A stretch of 21,260 bases of DNA from a virus, in the IMG/VR virus record IMGVR_UViG_3300042882_000268, positions 1 to 21,260 of that record. One strand, written 5' to 3'. The notes beneath the pieces were generated by a model. That model had not been told where the DNA came from. It worked only from the letters and a program-made list of their open reading frames with translations, and did no database searches. Positions 14,033 to 21,260 of this stretch are shown piece by piece. The translations under genes and the position numbers were made by a program. The stretch's first letter is position 1; every line of letters starts with the position of its first letter.

Positions 14033-14932
14033 ATGAGACTGTTAAAACTCGGATTCACAGATACCCTCCCTAGCATTGCTAACTACTTTGTTGAAGCATT
14101 GAAAACTCGATATGAGATTCATATCGATAATGATCAGCCTGACTATCTAATCTTTGGTGATAAGAACTTCGGTAACAACAATAATAGTTTTAATGACAAG
14201 AATTGTATCAAGATTTTCTTCACCGGTGAGAATGAACGTCCATGGGACTATCATTGTCACTATGCTATATCGTTTGATCATATTGAAGATGAACGTTGCT
14301 TCCGACTTCCGATCTATGTTCTCTATAACTTTGATCATAAGTTGATTGAGAATCGCAATCGTTCTCTTGAGGACTTGACCGAAGAAAAGAAGTTCGCTTC
14401 CTTTCTTGTAAATAACCCTCGTTGTGAAAAGCGTAATGCTTTCTATCAGCGTTGCCTAAACTATAAGGACTCTGGTTCTGCTGGTAAGTATCTTAACAAC
14501 ATTGGTGGTCCACTAGGTGGTACTCCAGTTGATAAGGTAAACTTTATGAATGGATATAAGTTCAATATCACATTCGAAAACTCTAGTTACCCAGGCTATG
14601 CAACAGAGAAGTTGATGGAAGCCCTATGTGCTAAGACAATCCCACTGTATTGGGGCAGCCCTACTGCTCCTATGGAGTTTAATCGCAAAGCATTCCTTAA
14701 CTGGCATGACTTTCAAGATGATGATGCTTTTTGGGAAGCGGTTGTTGAACTAGATAACAACCCTAAGTTGTATGAAGAAATGTATATGCAACCTGTATTC
14801 CCTAATGATGAAATTACTAAGTTCTTTGATAGAGAACGTTTTTTGAATTGGTTTGATAGACACGTATATAAAGGAGCGATTAATGTCCAGCACAGCCAAC
14901 AGAGCCCTGATCATTTCACCTACCGGGTGTAA
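14033..14932 (+). CDS. GT10-family fucosyltransferase homologue
   Basis: This 299-residue protein matches Helicobacter pylori alpha-1,3-fucosyltransferase along its length: FFTGENERPW...HYAISFD near residues 62-82, a LP-I-Y-V-L-Y segment, K.FASFLVNNP...RNAFYQ.C, then F181-E-N-S, G188-Y-A-T-E-K193, IPLYWGSP at 203-210, and an FN.KAFLN..DF segment. GT10 enzymes move L-fucose from GDP-fucose to GlcNAc or Glc, with inversion; the E in FENS and the YxTEK region bind the nucleotide. It lacks the C-terminal heptad repeats and amphipathic tail of the H. pylori enzyme and is a compact catalytic unit. Donor could be another GDP-sugar. The 3' end overlaps the next gene by 50 bases. An AAAGGA at 14016-14021 is the likely ribosome site. 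Confidence 0.92.
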   Translation: MRLLKLGFTDTLPSIANYFVEALKTRYEIHIDNDQPDYLIFGDKNFGNNNNSFNDKNCIKIFFTGENERPWDYHCHYAISFDHIEDERCFRLPIYVLYNFDHKLIENRNRSLEDLTEEKKFASFLVNNPRCEKRNAFYQRCLNYKDSGSAGKYLNNIGGPLGGTPVDKVNFMNGYKFNITFENSSYPGYATEKLMEALCAKTIPLYWGSPTAPMEFNRKAFLNWHDFQDDDAFWEAVVELDNNPKLYEEMYMQPVFPNDEITKFFDRERFLNWFDRHVYKGAINVQHSQQSPDHFTYRV

Positions 14933-15623
14933 TATACTAGAGCATGAAGATTATGAGAAGGGTAAGCATTGGCGTATGGCACATCCAGAACGCACATATG
15001 ATACCTGTGTTGTAGTATTCAATGAAGATTTTGAACCAGAACCTGGTACGTATGACATGATCATTCGTAAGAAGGGTTATAAGTATAAACTGATACCACA
15101 AATTGCTGACATGATCAAGTGGGAAAACTATGACTATATCGGATGTTGGGATGATGACTATGCTACTGACATTCGTTCTGTTAATCGTTCACTAGAACTT
15201 GCTAGACAGTTTGACTTCCGTTTCTTTCAGCAGGCAACCACATCTTATCAGTTCTTTGATTGTCTAAAGCACAACCCAGAATATGTGTTCACGGAAACAA
15301 ACTTCATTGAGTCTGGTGTTCCTTTCTTTAGAAATGATATCTTTAGAAAGTTTCTACATTTTCTAAATGAATATGATTATGTCGAATCAGAATGGGGCAT
15401 CGATAAGATCCTATGTCATCTGTTTCAAGGAACAGCACACGTTGTTCATGAAACAACTGTTAGACATATGCGTCCTGAAAGTTGGTATGATAAGACAAAT
15501 GCACATCATGAAATGGAATTATTGATGCGTGATTTCTTCCCTAAGTATATGAAGAAACATTTTGACATCGATTATCAGTATTCGGATATCCAGCAAACAT
15601 TGAGAGGATACAAACGTGGATAA
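14883..15623 (+). CDS. DUF707-like protein, putative glycan enzyme
   Basis: From ATG 14883, set by AAGGAG at 14870-14875, it codes 246 residues. Pattern and order resemble DUF707: a TCVVVFNEDF strand, Y.YKLIPQIADM, the YDYIGCWDDDY segment with acidic D90-D91-D92, a R-F-F-Q-Q-A-T stretch, FTETNFIESGVPFFRND, and a late W171-G-I-D174 motif. The D-D-D triad followed by an E-x-G-x-P region and a W-G-x-D motif is that of a GT-A-like transferase with metal site, although DUF707 has no established reaction that I know. An upstream in-frame ATG at 14853 lacks a ribosome site. Overlaps neighbours on both sides (50 and 8 bases). Confidence 0.75.
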   Translation: MSSTANRALIISPTGCNILEHEDYEKGKHWRMAHPERTYDTCVVVFNEDFEPEPGTYDMIIRKKGYKYKLIPQIADMIKWENYDYIGCWDDDYATDIRSVNRSLELARQFDFRFFQQATTSYQFFDCLKHNPEYVFTETNFIESGVPFFRNDIFRKFLHFLNEYDYVESEWGIDKILCHLFQGTAHVVHETTVRHMRPESWYDKTNAHHEMELLMRDFFPKYMKKHFDIDYQYSDIQQTLRGYKRG

Positions 15624-16410
15624 TCTAATTCGTGAAATTGACTGGGCGGAAGTAAAGCAAAGTTTCGTAAACGCAACTCCGTTCAACCACGTTGCGATTG
15701 ACAACTTCTTCCTGCCAGAAGTGGCAGCACAGATTTCATCAGAGTTCCCATCCTTTGATGACCCATCGCTCGGTCATTATAACAATGCTATTGAGCAGAA
15801 GAAGTGTTATAACAAGTGGGATAAGTTCCCCAAGACAACATATCAGGCTTTCACGATGTTGGGTCGTGAAAGTTTCCTAAGCAAGATGCGTTATATGATT
15901 GATGAACCCAATCTATGGATTGATTATGGATTGAATGGTGGTGGATGGCATATGCATGGTCCAGCAGGTAATCTTAATGTTCATCTAGATTATAACATTC
16001 ATCCTAAGTTAGGTGAGCAGAGAAAACTAAACATTATTATATACATGACACCAGAATGGAACAATGCATGGGGTGGTGGTCTGGAACTGTGGACACATGA
16101 TCCTGAAACAAAACGGCCAAAAGCACTTGACAAACTCGTAGATAATGTCTATAATCGTGCTGTTATATTCGATACAACACAAAATTCATGGCACGGATTA
16201 CCAAAGCATCTGACTTGTCCTGAAGGTGTGTATAGAAAGAGTTTGGCCGCTTATTATGTCCGTCCTGCTCCAGAAGGATCTGATCCTCGTGGTAAAGCAT
16301 TGTTCGCACCACGTGAAGATCAAAAGAATGATCCAGCAGTAGAGGAACTGATTCGTAAACGTGCCGACATATATACTGCTGAACAATACCATGCTGGTGA
16401 AAAGAATTAA
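15616..16410 (+). CDS. 2-oxoglutarate/Fe(II)-dependent oxygenase
   Basis: This 264-residue protein has the full facial triad of the superfamily: H123-L-D125 in NVHLDYN, the distal H193 in WHGLPKH, and R207 (YRKSLAAYY) 14 residues on to hold 2-oxoglutarate. The strand order between (RKLNIIIYMTP, GGGLELW, RAVIFDT) is the typical double-stranded beta helix. Such enzymes hydroxylate or oxidise a carbon of a protein, nucleotide or sugar, using O2. T4-like phages often carry several of unknown substrate. GTG 15616 is the likely start, with GAGAGGA at 15602-15608; no better in-frame start precedes the conserved FNHVAIDNF segment. Its place between transferase and nucleotide-sugar genes suggests a glycan or glycoprotein substrate, but that is inference. 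Confidence 0.9.
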   Translation: MDNLIREIDWAEVKQSFVNATPFNHVAIDNFFLPEVAAQISSEFPSFDDPSLGHYNNAIEQKKCYNKWDKFPKTTYQAFTMLGRESFLSKMRYMIDEPNLWIDYGLNGGGWHMHGPAGNLNVHLDYNIHPKLGEQRKLNIIIYMTPEWNNAWGGGLELWTHDPETKRPKALDKLVDNVYNRAVIFDTTQNSWHGLPKHLTCPEGVYRKSLAAYYVRPAPEGSDPRGKALFAPREDQKNDPAVEELIRKRADIYTAEQYHAGEKN

Positions 16411-16421
16411 GGAGAGTATGA

Positions 16422-17468
16422 ATGACTAAAACACTATTGGTTACTGGTGGTGCAGGCTTTATCGGTCACCATGTTATTGACTTGTTCCTCAAGAAAACTG
16501 ATTGGAACATTGTCTCTATTGATCGTCTAGATTATTCAGGTAATCTAAATCGTCTTGATGATGTTGTCCGTCGTCATGATCCTGAGACACGAAAGCGAGT
16601 GAAAGTTGTCTATGGTGACCTTCGTGCAGAGGTATCCGATCTACAAAGAAACTTTATTGGTGATGTTGATTACATTCTCCATATGGCTGCATCTTCACAC
16701 GTTGACCGTTCTATCGAAGATCCTATGTCATTCGTTATGGATAACGTTGTGGGTACAGTCAACATTCTAAACTATGCTCGTAAGTGTAAGAACCTAAAAC
16801 GTTTCATCTATTTCTCCACAGACGAAGTATTCGGTCCTGCTCCTGGTACTATCACATATGCAGAACGTGATCGTTATAACTCTACTAATCCTTATTCAGC
16901 ATCTAAGGCTGCCGGCGAAGAAATGTGTGTATCGTTCGAGAACACATATAAGTTACCAATCTTCATTACACATACAATGAATGTCTTTGGCCAGCGTCAG
17001 CATCCAGAGAAGTTTCTACCAATGTGTATTCGTAAGGTTCGTAATGAAGAAACAGTCACCATTCACTCAGATCCATCCAAGACTGTTCCTGGTTCACGTT
17101 TCTATATTCATGCTGCTGATGTTGCTGATGCAATGTATTTCTTGCTACATCTAACACCAGAGCAGGAAGCAAAGGTTCATGTGCCTGATTATGGTGGAGC
17201 CAAGTGTCCTAAGTTTAACGTTGTTGGTAAAGAAGAAATCAACAATCTAGAACTTGCTAAGTATGTTGCCGGAGCAGAAGGCAAGGAACTAAACTATGAA
17301 ATGGTTGACTTCCATTCTTCACGACCAGGTCATGATCTTCGTTATGGACTATCTGGTGAGTATATGAAGGAACTTGGTTGGGAACCAAAATATACATTGC
17401 GTGAACGTATTAAAGAAGTGGTCGACTGGTCACTTGCTAACCCAGAATGGATTGAGGTAACAGAATGA
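16422..17468 (+). CDS. NDP-sugar 4,6-dehydratase, RmlB type
   Basis: This 348-residue extended SDR enzyme has the NAD-binding motif G9-G-A-G-F-I-G15, the AASSHVDRSI segment, S132-T-D-E135 with Thr133, Asp134 and Glu135 of the dehydratase site, and the catalytic Y158-x3-K162. The D-E pair marks 4,6-dehydratases rather than plain epimerases, and the AASSHVDRSI segment points to the dTDP-glucose (RmlB) side over GDP-mannose or UDP-GlcNAc enzymes; nucleotide preference remains uncertain. The product would be a 4-keto-6-deoxy sugar, the precursor of rhamnose, fucose-like and branched sugars. AAGGAG at 16409-16414 lies before the ATG. ATGA overlap with the next gene. Fits the downstream C-methyltransferase, which acts on keto-deoxy sugars. 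Confidence 0.9.
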   Translation: MTKTLLVTGGAGFIGHHVIDLFLKKTDWNIVSIDRLDYSGNLNRLDDVVRRHDPETRKRVKVVYGDLRAEVSDLQRNFIGDVDYILHMAASSHVDRSIEDPMSFVMDNVVGTVNILNYARKCKNLKRFIYFSTDEVFGPAPGTITYAERDRYNSTNPYSASKAAGEEMCVSFENTYKLPIFITHTMNVFGQRQHPEKFLPMCIRKVRNEETVTIHSDPSKTVPGSRFYIHAADVADAMYFLLHLTPEQEAKVHVPDYGGAKCPKFNVVGKEEINNLELAKYVAGAEGKELNYEMVDFHSSRPGHDLRYGLSGEYMKELGWEPKYTLRERIKEVVDWSLANPEWIEVTE

Positions 17469-18046
17469 ACGGTGTAACATATACTATCGTAGATCCTATT
17501 AAAGATCCTGAAATCACCTGGATATCTGGTAGGGATGTCATGCCTCTCATTGAGGCACTTCCTACTGATAGCCCTGTTGGTATTGAGATCGGTGTTGATG
17601 AAGCACCAACTAGTTGGTACCTACTCAAGAGCATTCCAGGACTAAGACTATATGGTGTTGACCCATATCTAGGCTATCAAGATTGGTATCCTGGTGGGTG
17701 GATTAGTCAGGAATCAAATAATCAGAAGTATGAAAAGATGCGTGAACGTCTTGCACCATTTGGTGATCGATGGAAACATTATCGTCTAACGTCTGATGAT
17801 GCATTGCCATTGTTTCAGGATGATTCATATGACTTTATCTTCATTGATGGCTTGCATGAGTATGATCAAGTGCTAAAGGATTGTCGTAACTACTGGTCTA
17901 AGATTAAGAGCGGTGGTGTCTTTTCTGGACATGACTATAAAGTAATTGAAGGTGTCGGTCGTGCAGTTGACGAATTTGCTGCTGAAGTAGGAGCAACGGT
18001 TAACTATCTACCAGACAACGACGCCTGGTATTGGATTAAGCCTTAA
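17465..18046 (+). CDS. Class I SAM-dependent methyltransferase (Methyltransf_24-like)
   Basis: This 193-residue protein has a SAM-binding first motif GIEIGVDEAPTS (G39-E41-G43) with D66 in YGVDPY as the ribose-binding acidic residue, and a DFIFIDGLHEYDQV segment (D123, D128, H131) characteristic of the small methyltransferases near sugar biosynthesis genes, where Asp/His can hold a metal. It ends with GGVFSGHDY and a short C-terminal strand (YLPDNDAWYW). Substrate is unknown; an O-methylation of a sugar hydroxyl is the natural guess in this setting. The ATG overlaps the dehydratase stop (ATGA), with GAGG six bases or so before. Confidence 0.85.
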   Translation: MNGVTYTIVDPIKDPEITWISGRDVMPLIEALPTDSPVGIEIGVDEAPTSWYLLKSIPGLRLYGVDPYLGYQDWYPGGWISQESNNQKYEKMRERLAPFGDRWKHYRLTSDDALPLFQDDSYDFIFIDGLHEYDQVLKDCRNYWSKIKSGGVFSGHDYKVIEGVGRAVDEFAAEVGATVNYLPDNDAWYWIKP

Positions 18047-18061
18047 TAATTGGAGTTTGCT

Positions 18062-19264
18062 ATGGATTGGGAATGTCGTCCTATTAAGAAGTGTATTGCC
18101 TGTGGCTCAAGCGATCTGGTTCCTGTATTGGATCTTAACTCTCAGCCACTAGCAAACTCTTATAAGAAAAATAAGAATGAACCACAGGCAGAGTATCCTC
18201 TTGCTATCAATAGATGTGAGCATTGCTTTCATGTGCAGTTGACACATCAGGTTAATCCTGAACTCATGTTTAAGGATTATGCCTATGTGTCTGGTACTGC
18301 TAAGACATCATTGGTATACTTTGATTGGTTGATGCAGCAAATCGTCAAGCAATATGGTAAGACTCCGAAGAACGTTTTAGATATCGGCTGCAACGATGGT
18401 TCATTTCTAAATGCATGGGGTGGAACTGGTGCAAGCACTTATGGTGTTGATCCTGCTGAAAACCTCCATCATGTATCATCTAAGAACCATAGTGTTCATT
18501 GTGGCTTCTTTACCGGTAAAGAGTTTGGTGATAAGAAGTTTGATGTTATCACTTGTTTAAATGCATTTGCTCATAATGCGGATCAGTTATCATTGCTCAA
18601 GAATATTGGCAAGCGTATGCATGAGGACAGTCTATTGTTCTGTTCCGTGTCTCAGGCTAATATGATTTTGAATGGTGAGTTTGATACAATCTACCACGAG
18701 CATCTATCATTCTATAATATCAAGTCTGCTAGAGCGTTGTGTGAACGTGCTGGTATGCATCTAGTTGATGTTATTAGACATACTATTCATGGTGGTAGTT
18801 ATATCTTTGTTATATCTAAAGTCAAAGAAGCCAAGGTTCTTGTTCAAAATCTTATCGATGAAGAAGATATCATGGGCTTGTATGATCCTAAGACATATAT
18901 CAAATACACCGAGAAGTGCTATGACGTTGCTGGTAAGTTTGGTGATGCCATTCGTAAGTATCGCAAAGATGGTTATTGTGTGATTGGTTATGGTGCACCA
19001 GCAAAGGGTAATACTCTTATGAACTTTGCTAATGAGGGACCGGACTTTATCTTTGAAGATAATCCATTGAAGCAGGATCTATACACACCTGGCATGTCGA
19101 TTGAGATTCGTCAGCCTGCATGGTTGTTTCCACCAGATGCTAAGATACTCTGGGTTCCACTAGCATGGAACTTCTATGGTGAAATTGTTGATAAGATTAA
19201 GTTTCGTCGTGGTGCTTACAAAGATGCCTTCCTAAGATACTTCCCAGAGTTTAAAGTTGATTAA
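18062..19264 (+). CDS. NDP-keto-sugar C-methyltransferase (NovU/TylC3/TcaB9 type)
   Basis: From ATG 18062 (GGAG at 18058-ish region upstream, TTGGAG at 18050-18055) it codes 400 residues with all three family parts: an N-terminal zinc module with C11-x2-C14 and C52-x2-C55; a SAM domain with D107-I-G-C-N-D-G113; the Y211-H-E-H-L-S-F-Y catalytic segment; and a C-terminal Rossmann-like part starting with GYGAPAKGNTLMNF. Relatives add a methyl group to carbon 3 of dTDP-4-keto-deoxy sugars to make branched sugars such as mycarose or noviose; the H-E pair is the proposed base. With the 4,6-dehydratase upstream this predicts a branched deoxy sugar. Full-length compared with the 400-420 residues usual in the family. 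Confidence 0.92.
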   Translation: MDWECRPIKKCIACGSSDLVPVLDLNSQPLANSYKKNKNEPQAEYPLAINRCEHCFHVQLTHQVNPELMFKDYAYVSGTAKTSLVYFDWLMQQIVKQYGKTPKNVLDIGCNDGSFLNAWGGTGASTYGVDPAENLHHVSSKNHSVHCGFFTGKEFGDKKFDVITCLNAFAHNADQLSLLKNIGKRMHEDSLLFCSVSQANMILNGEFDTIYHEHLSFYNIKSARALCERAGMHLVDVIRHTIHGGSYIFVISKVKEAKVLVQNLIDEEDIMGLYDPKTYIKYTEKCYDVAGKFGDAIRKYRKDGYCVIGYGAPAKGNTLMNFANEGPDFIFEDNPLKQDLYTPGMSIEIRQPAWLFPPDAKILWVPLAWNFYGEIVDKIKFRRGAYKDAFLRYFPEFKVD

Positions 19265-20039
19265 AGCATATTATCACATACACCTCACAGACGATCCTTT
19301 AATCTGGACTTCTATCTTTCTAGAACAAATGAAATGTATTGAAGATTCTGGATTAAAGGCTCAACTCAATGAAATGAATATTACATGCATTGCACAAGAT
19401 GACGAGCGTATCGGAATGTTTGTGCAGTTGTGTAAGACATATGATATTCCTATCAAACTACAAATGGTTAGAAACCCATTTGACAATGATAAGGATATGC
19501 TATACAATAGAAACAGTGATAGTTCATTTACGGAAAGTATCACACTTAATAGGGTATGGGAAGACTGTAAGAATGAGGACATGAAAGTCCTATACTTTCA
19601 TTCTAAAGGATCAACCTCATACTCAACTAATGTTAATCTGGTCAACATAACCAAGCATAAGGAATATTATTATTGGCGTTCCTTTATGAATTGGGCTGTC
19701 TTAGATCGGTGGGCATGGTGTGAAAACGCATTAGAAAACCATGACATTGCTGGTGGTGATTATAAAGAAGTGCCGTCACCACATTTCTGTGGTAACTTCT
19801 GGTGGGCTACATCTAATCATATTAGACAGTTGCCTAATCCTCTAGATAAAACATGGTGGCATAAGTTGCAAGAAACGACGACAGACCCATGGATCAAACA
19901 AGCCCCAGTTAGAATGTATGATGAATTTTGGATAGGATCTAAAGAAAACATCAAAGCATATAATGTTATTGACTTAAAAGGTAGAAGTCCCGTGAGTGAT
20001 TGTATTACACAGTTGGATTGTGAAAGGTTATTTCGATGA
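19257..20039 (+). CDS. Putative glycosyltransferase-like protein (unnamed family), TTG start
   Basis: This 260-residue protein follows a pattern I have met in viral and bacterial glycan clusters but cannot name: an N-terminal YYHIHLTDD..W..IFLEQMKCIEDSGL, a middle ESITLNRVWEDCK..DMKVLYFHSKGSTS segment, a WRSFMNWAVLDRW helix, a HDIAGGDY strand and a HFCGNFWWATSNHIRQLPNP segment. The strand-helix order fits a nucleotide-sugar transferase. The only start that keeps the conserved N-terminus is TTG 19257, inside the end of the previous gene; later ATG codons from 19332 would remove it. The 3' end overlaps the following gene (ATGA). No strong ribosome site, so translation is probably coupled. Confidence 0.75.
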   Translation: MIKAYYHIHLTDDPLIWTSIFLEQMKCIEDSGLKAQLNEMNITCIAQDDERIGMFVQLCKTYDIPIKLQMVRNPFDNDKDMLYNRNSDSSFTESITLNRVWEDCKNEDMKVLYFHSKGSTSYSTNVNLVNITKHKEYYYWRSFMNWAVLDRWAWCENALENHDIAGGDYKEVPSPHFCGNFWWATSNHIRQLPNPLDKTWWHKLQETTTDPWIKQAPVRMYDEFWIGSKENIKAYNVIDLKGRSPVSDCITQLDCERLFR

Positions 20040-21260
20040 AAGTAGCGGTTATTGGTGCCGGTGGGCACGTTGGGTTCCCATTCTCTTGTGTGATTGCCAA
20101 TGCAGGCCACACTGTATATGGGATTGATATCAACCAATCTGCGGTTGATAAACTGAATAAAGGTATTGTGCCATATATCGAAGAAGGTGCTGCTGATTGT
20201 CTCAGAGACAATCTAAATAAAGAACGACTATTATTCACAACCGATTTTGACTTTATTGAGGATGTTGATGTCGTTGCCATTATGATCGGTACACCCGTAG
20301 ATGGAGAAGGCAATGCAAGACTTGATGATCTTTTTAATTTTCTTGACATTAATCTTATTCCTCGTATGAAGAAACACCAGTTGATTGTTCTTAGATCAAC
20401 TGTATCACCTGGTACAACCGAGGTTCTTCGTAAGCATATTAACAATGCTAAACAGTGGGTCGAGGGCATTGATTACTTTCTAGTATTCTGTCCTGAGCGT
20501 GTGCTTCAAGGCAGGTCTATCATTGAAACAACCAAACTACCACAGATCGTTGGTGCGTTCAATGATTTTTCTTATAAGTTCGCTAAGGATTTCTTTAGCA
20601 CTTTCATTACTAATCAAATCTTCCAACTGACTCCAAAAGAGGCAGAACTTGGCAAGTTGATGACCAATATGTATCGTTATGTTACTTTTGCGTTTGCCAA
20701 TGAAATGTGGATGATTGGTGAAAAGCATGGAGTGAACATTGACAAGGTTATTGACGCATGTAACTACGATTACCCTAGGCTGTCTGTTCCTCATCCTGGT
20801 CCTAATGTTGGAGGTCCTTGCCTATTCAAAGATGGTCGTTTTCTTCTTTCTGATATTCCTTTCGGCGATCTTATTCAAACTGGCTTCCTTATCAATGAGG
20901 GCATGCCAGAGTATGTCTTTAACCGTGTCAAGGAACTCAACCCTCAGATAAGCAAGGTGTTGATCCTTGGTGCTACCTTCAAGAAGGGTTGTGATGATAC
21001 TCGTAACAGCCTATCATTCAAGATGCGTAAGGTTTGTAAGAAGCATGGTGTTCAGTCTTGGATGATCGATCCATATCACATTGAGGATTTGAATGTGCCT
21101 CGTGAAGAAGAATTTGACGCTGTTATTGTAATGACGCCACACGACGAGTTTATTGATGGTAAGGCAATGGCATTTGACATTTCGCTATTCAGACAAGATT
21201 GTATTGTCGCTGATGTTTGGAAGATGTTTCCAGAAAGTAAACTAAGTAATACGGGCATCT
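20036..21260 (+). CDS. UDP-glucose/UDP-ManNAc/GDP-mannose 6-dehydrogenase family, 3' end outside window
   Basis: The frame is open from ATG 20036 to the right edge (408 residues seen, no stop). It starts KVAVIGAGGHVGFP, the NAD-binding strand and loop, with GID ending the second strand. The RSTVSPGTTEVL segment, K207 in GKLMTNMYRYVTFAFANE, and C262 in GGPCLFKDG are the active-site groups of this family: Cys forms the thioester in the two-step NAD-dependent oxidation of the sugar C6 to a uronic acid. The C-terminal NAD domain (VLILGATFKKGCDDTRNS) is also there. The GGPC.FKD type and the 'FKxGxDDTR' pattern fit the WecC branch as well as UDP-glucose dehydrogenases, so substrate is uncertain. 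Length so far is normal for the family. Overlaps the previous stop (ATGA). Confidence 0.92.
   Translation, partial: MKVAVIGAGGHVGFPFSCVIANAGHTVYGIDINQSAVDKLNKGIVPYIEEGAADCLRDNLNKERLLFTTDFDFIEDVDVVAIMIGTPVDGEGNARLDDLFNFLDINLIPRMKKHQLIVLRSTVSPGTTEVLRKHINNAKQWVEGIDYFLVFCPERVLQGRSIIETTKLPQIVGAFNDFSYKFAKDFFSTFITNQIFQLTPKEAELGKLMTNMYRYVTFAFANEMWMIGEKHGVNIDKVIDACNYDYPRLSVPHPGPNVGGPCLFKDGRFLLSDIPFGDLIQTGFLINEGMPEYVFNRVKELNPQISKVLILGATFKKGCDDTRNSLSFKMRKVCKKHGVQSWMIDPYHIEDLNVPREEEFDAVIVMTPHDEFIDGKAMAFDISLFRQDCIVADVWKMFPESKLSNTGI

Noticed and set aside
14020-14036. Possible T4-type late promoter (ATATATTATG) before the GT10 gene
   Set aside because: It does not match TATAAATA, and AT-rich stretches like this are common in the window; no similar site is found before the structural genes.
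14154-14345. Short open frames in both directions within the GT10 gene
   Set aside because: Both are out-of-frame with the well conserved fucosyltransferase and carry no ribosome site.
14853-14882. Upstream ATG 14853 as start of the DUF707-like gene
   Set aside because: ATG 14883 has an AAGGAG site at proper distance, while 14853 has none and would lengthen the overlap with the GT10 gene to 80 bases.
20005-20469. Minus-strand open frame of 154 codons opposite the sugar dehydrogenase
   Set aside because: The plus strand codes the complete NAD-binding and active-site motifs of a dehydrogenase here; the minus frame has low-complexity Ser/Leu text.

Overview
The window looks like part of the genome of a T4-related tailed phage (myovirus), with every gene on the + strand. 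The left edge carries the end of the clamp-loader ATPase gp44, the small clamp-loader subunit gp62 in the short form I associate with non-enterobacterial T4-like phages (cyanophage and rhizobiophage types), and the translational repressor RegA. The DNA is AT-rich. The host cannot be fixed from this sequence; a Gram-negative host outside the enterobacteria is my inference. I see no tRNA, integrase, transposase or CRISPR array.

Region 1 (1-2151) is replication and nucleotide metabolism: gp44 (partial), a small Cys-rich protein inserted between 44 and 62, gp62, RegA, and a dUTPase whose C-terminus ends in an AT-hook-like tail. Genes overlap or nearly touch, so translation is probably coupled. 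T4 has DNA polymerase gene 43 after regA; here dut and structural genes follow instead.

Region 2 (2132-11013) is structural. An extended PAAR spike-tip protein is coupled by an ATGA overlap to a 2566-residue fibre gene. The fibre contains an N-terminal YGITNT-type repeat zone, two arrays of an exact 36-residue (108-bp) repeat with 25 and 12 units, two copies of a domain resembling the ILEI/FAM3 (GG) lectin-like fold (one after each array), a DUF1983-like segment and a C-terminal discoidin (F5/8C)-like domain. A short protein resembling tail-fibre assembly chaperones follows.

Region 3 (11010-11695) is a separate unit: a consensus sigma70-type promoter, a hairpin with a T-run directly after it, an Hsp20 small heat-shock protein gene and a strong terminator.

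Region 4 (11711 to the right edge) is a tightly packed ten-gene glycan cassette: a GT2 glycosyltransferase, a second GT-A-like transferase, an unknown protein, a GT10 fucosyltransferase homologue, a DUF707-like protein, a 2OG-Fe(II) oxygenase, an RmlB-type 4,6-dehydratase, a class I methyltransferase, a NovU/TylC3-type sugar C-methyltransferase, an unnamed transferase-like protein and a UDP-sugar 6-dehydrogenase running off the edge (eleven genes counting that partial one). Together these could make, branch, methylate and attach an unusual deoxy or uronic sugar. Whether the target is the virion, the very long Asn/Ser/Thr-rich fibre, phage DNA or the host surface cannot be read from the sequence.
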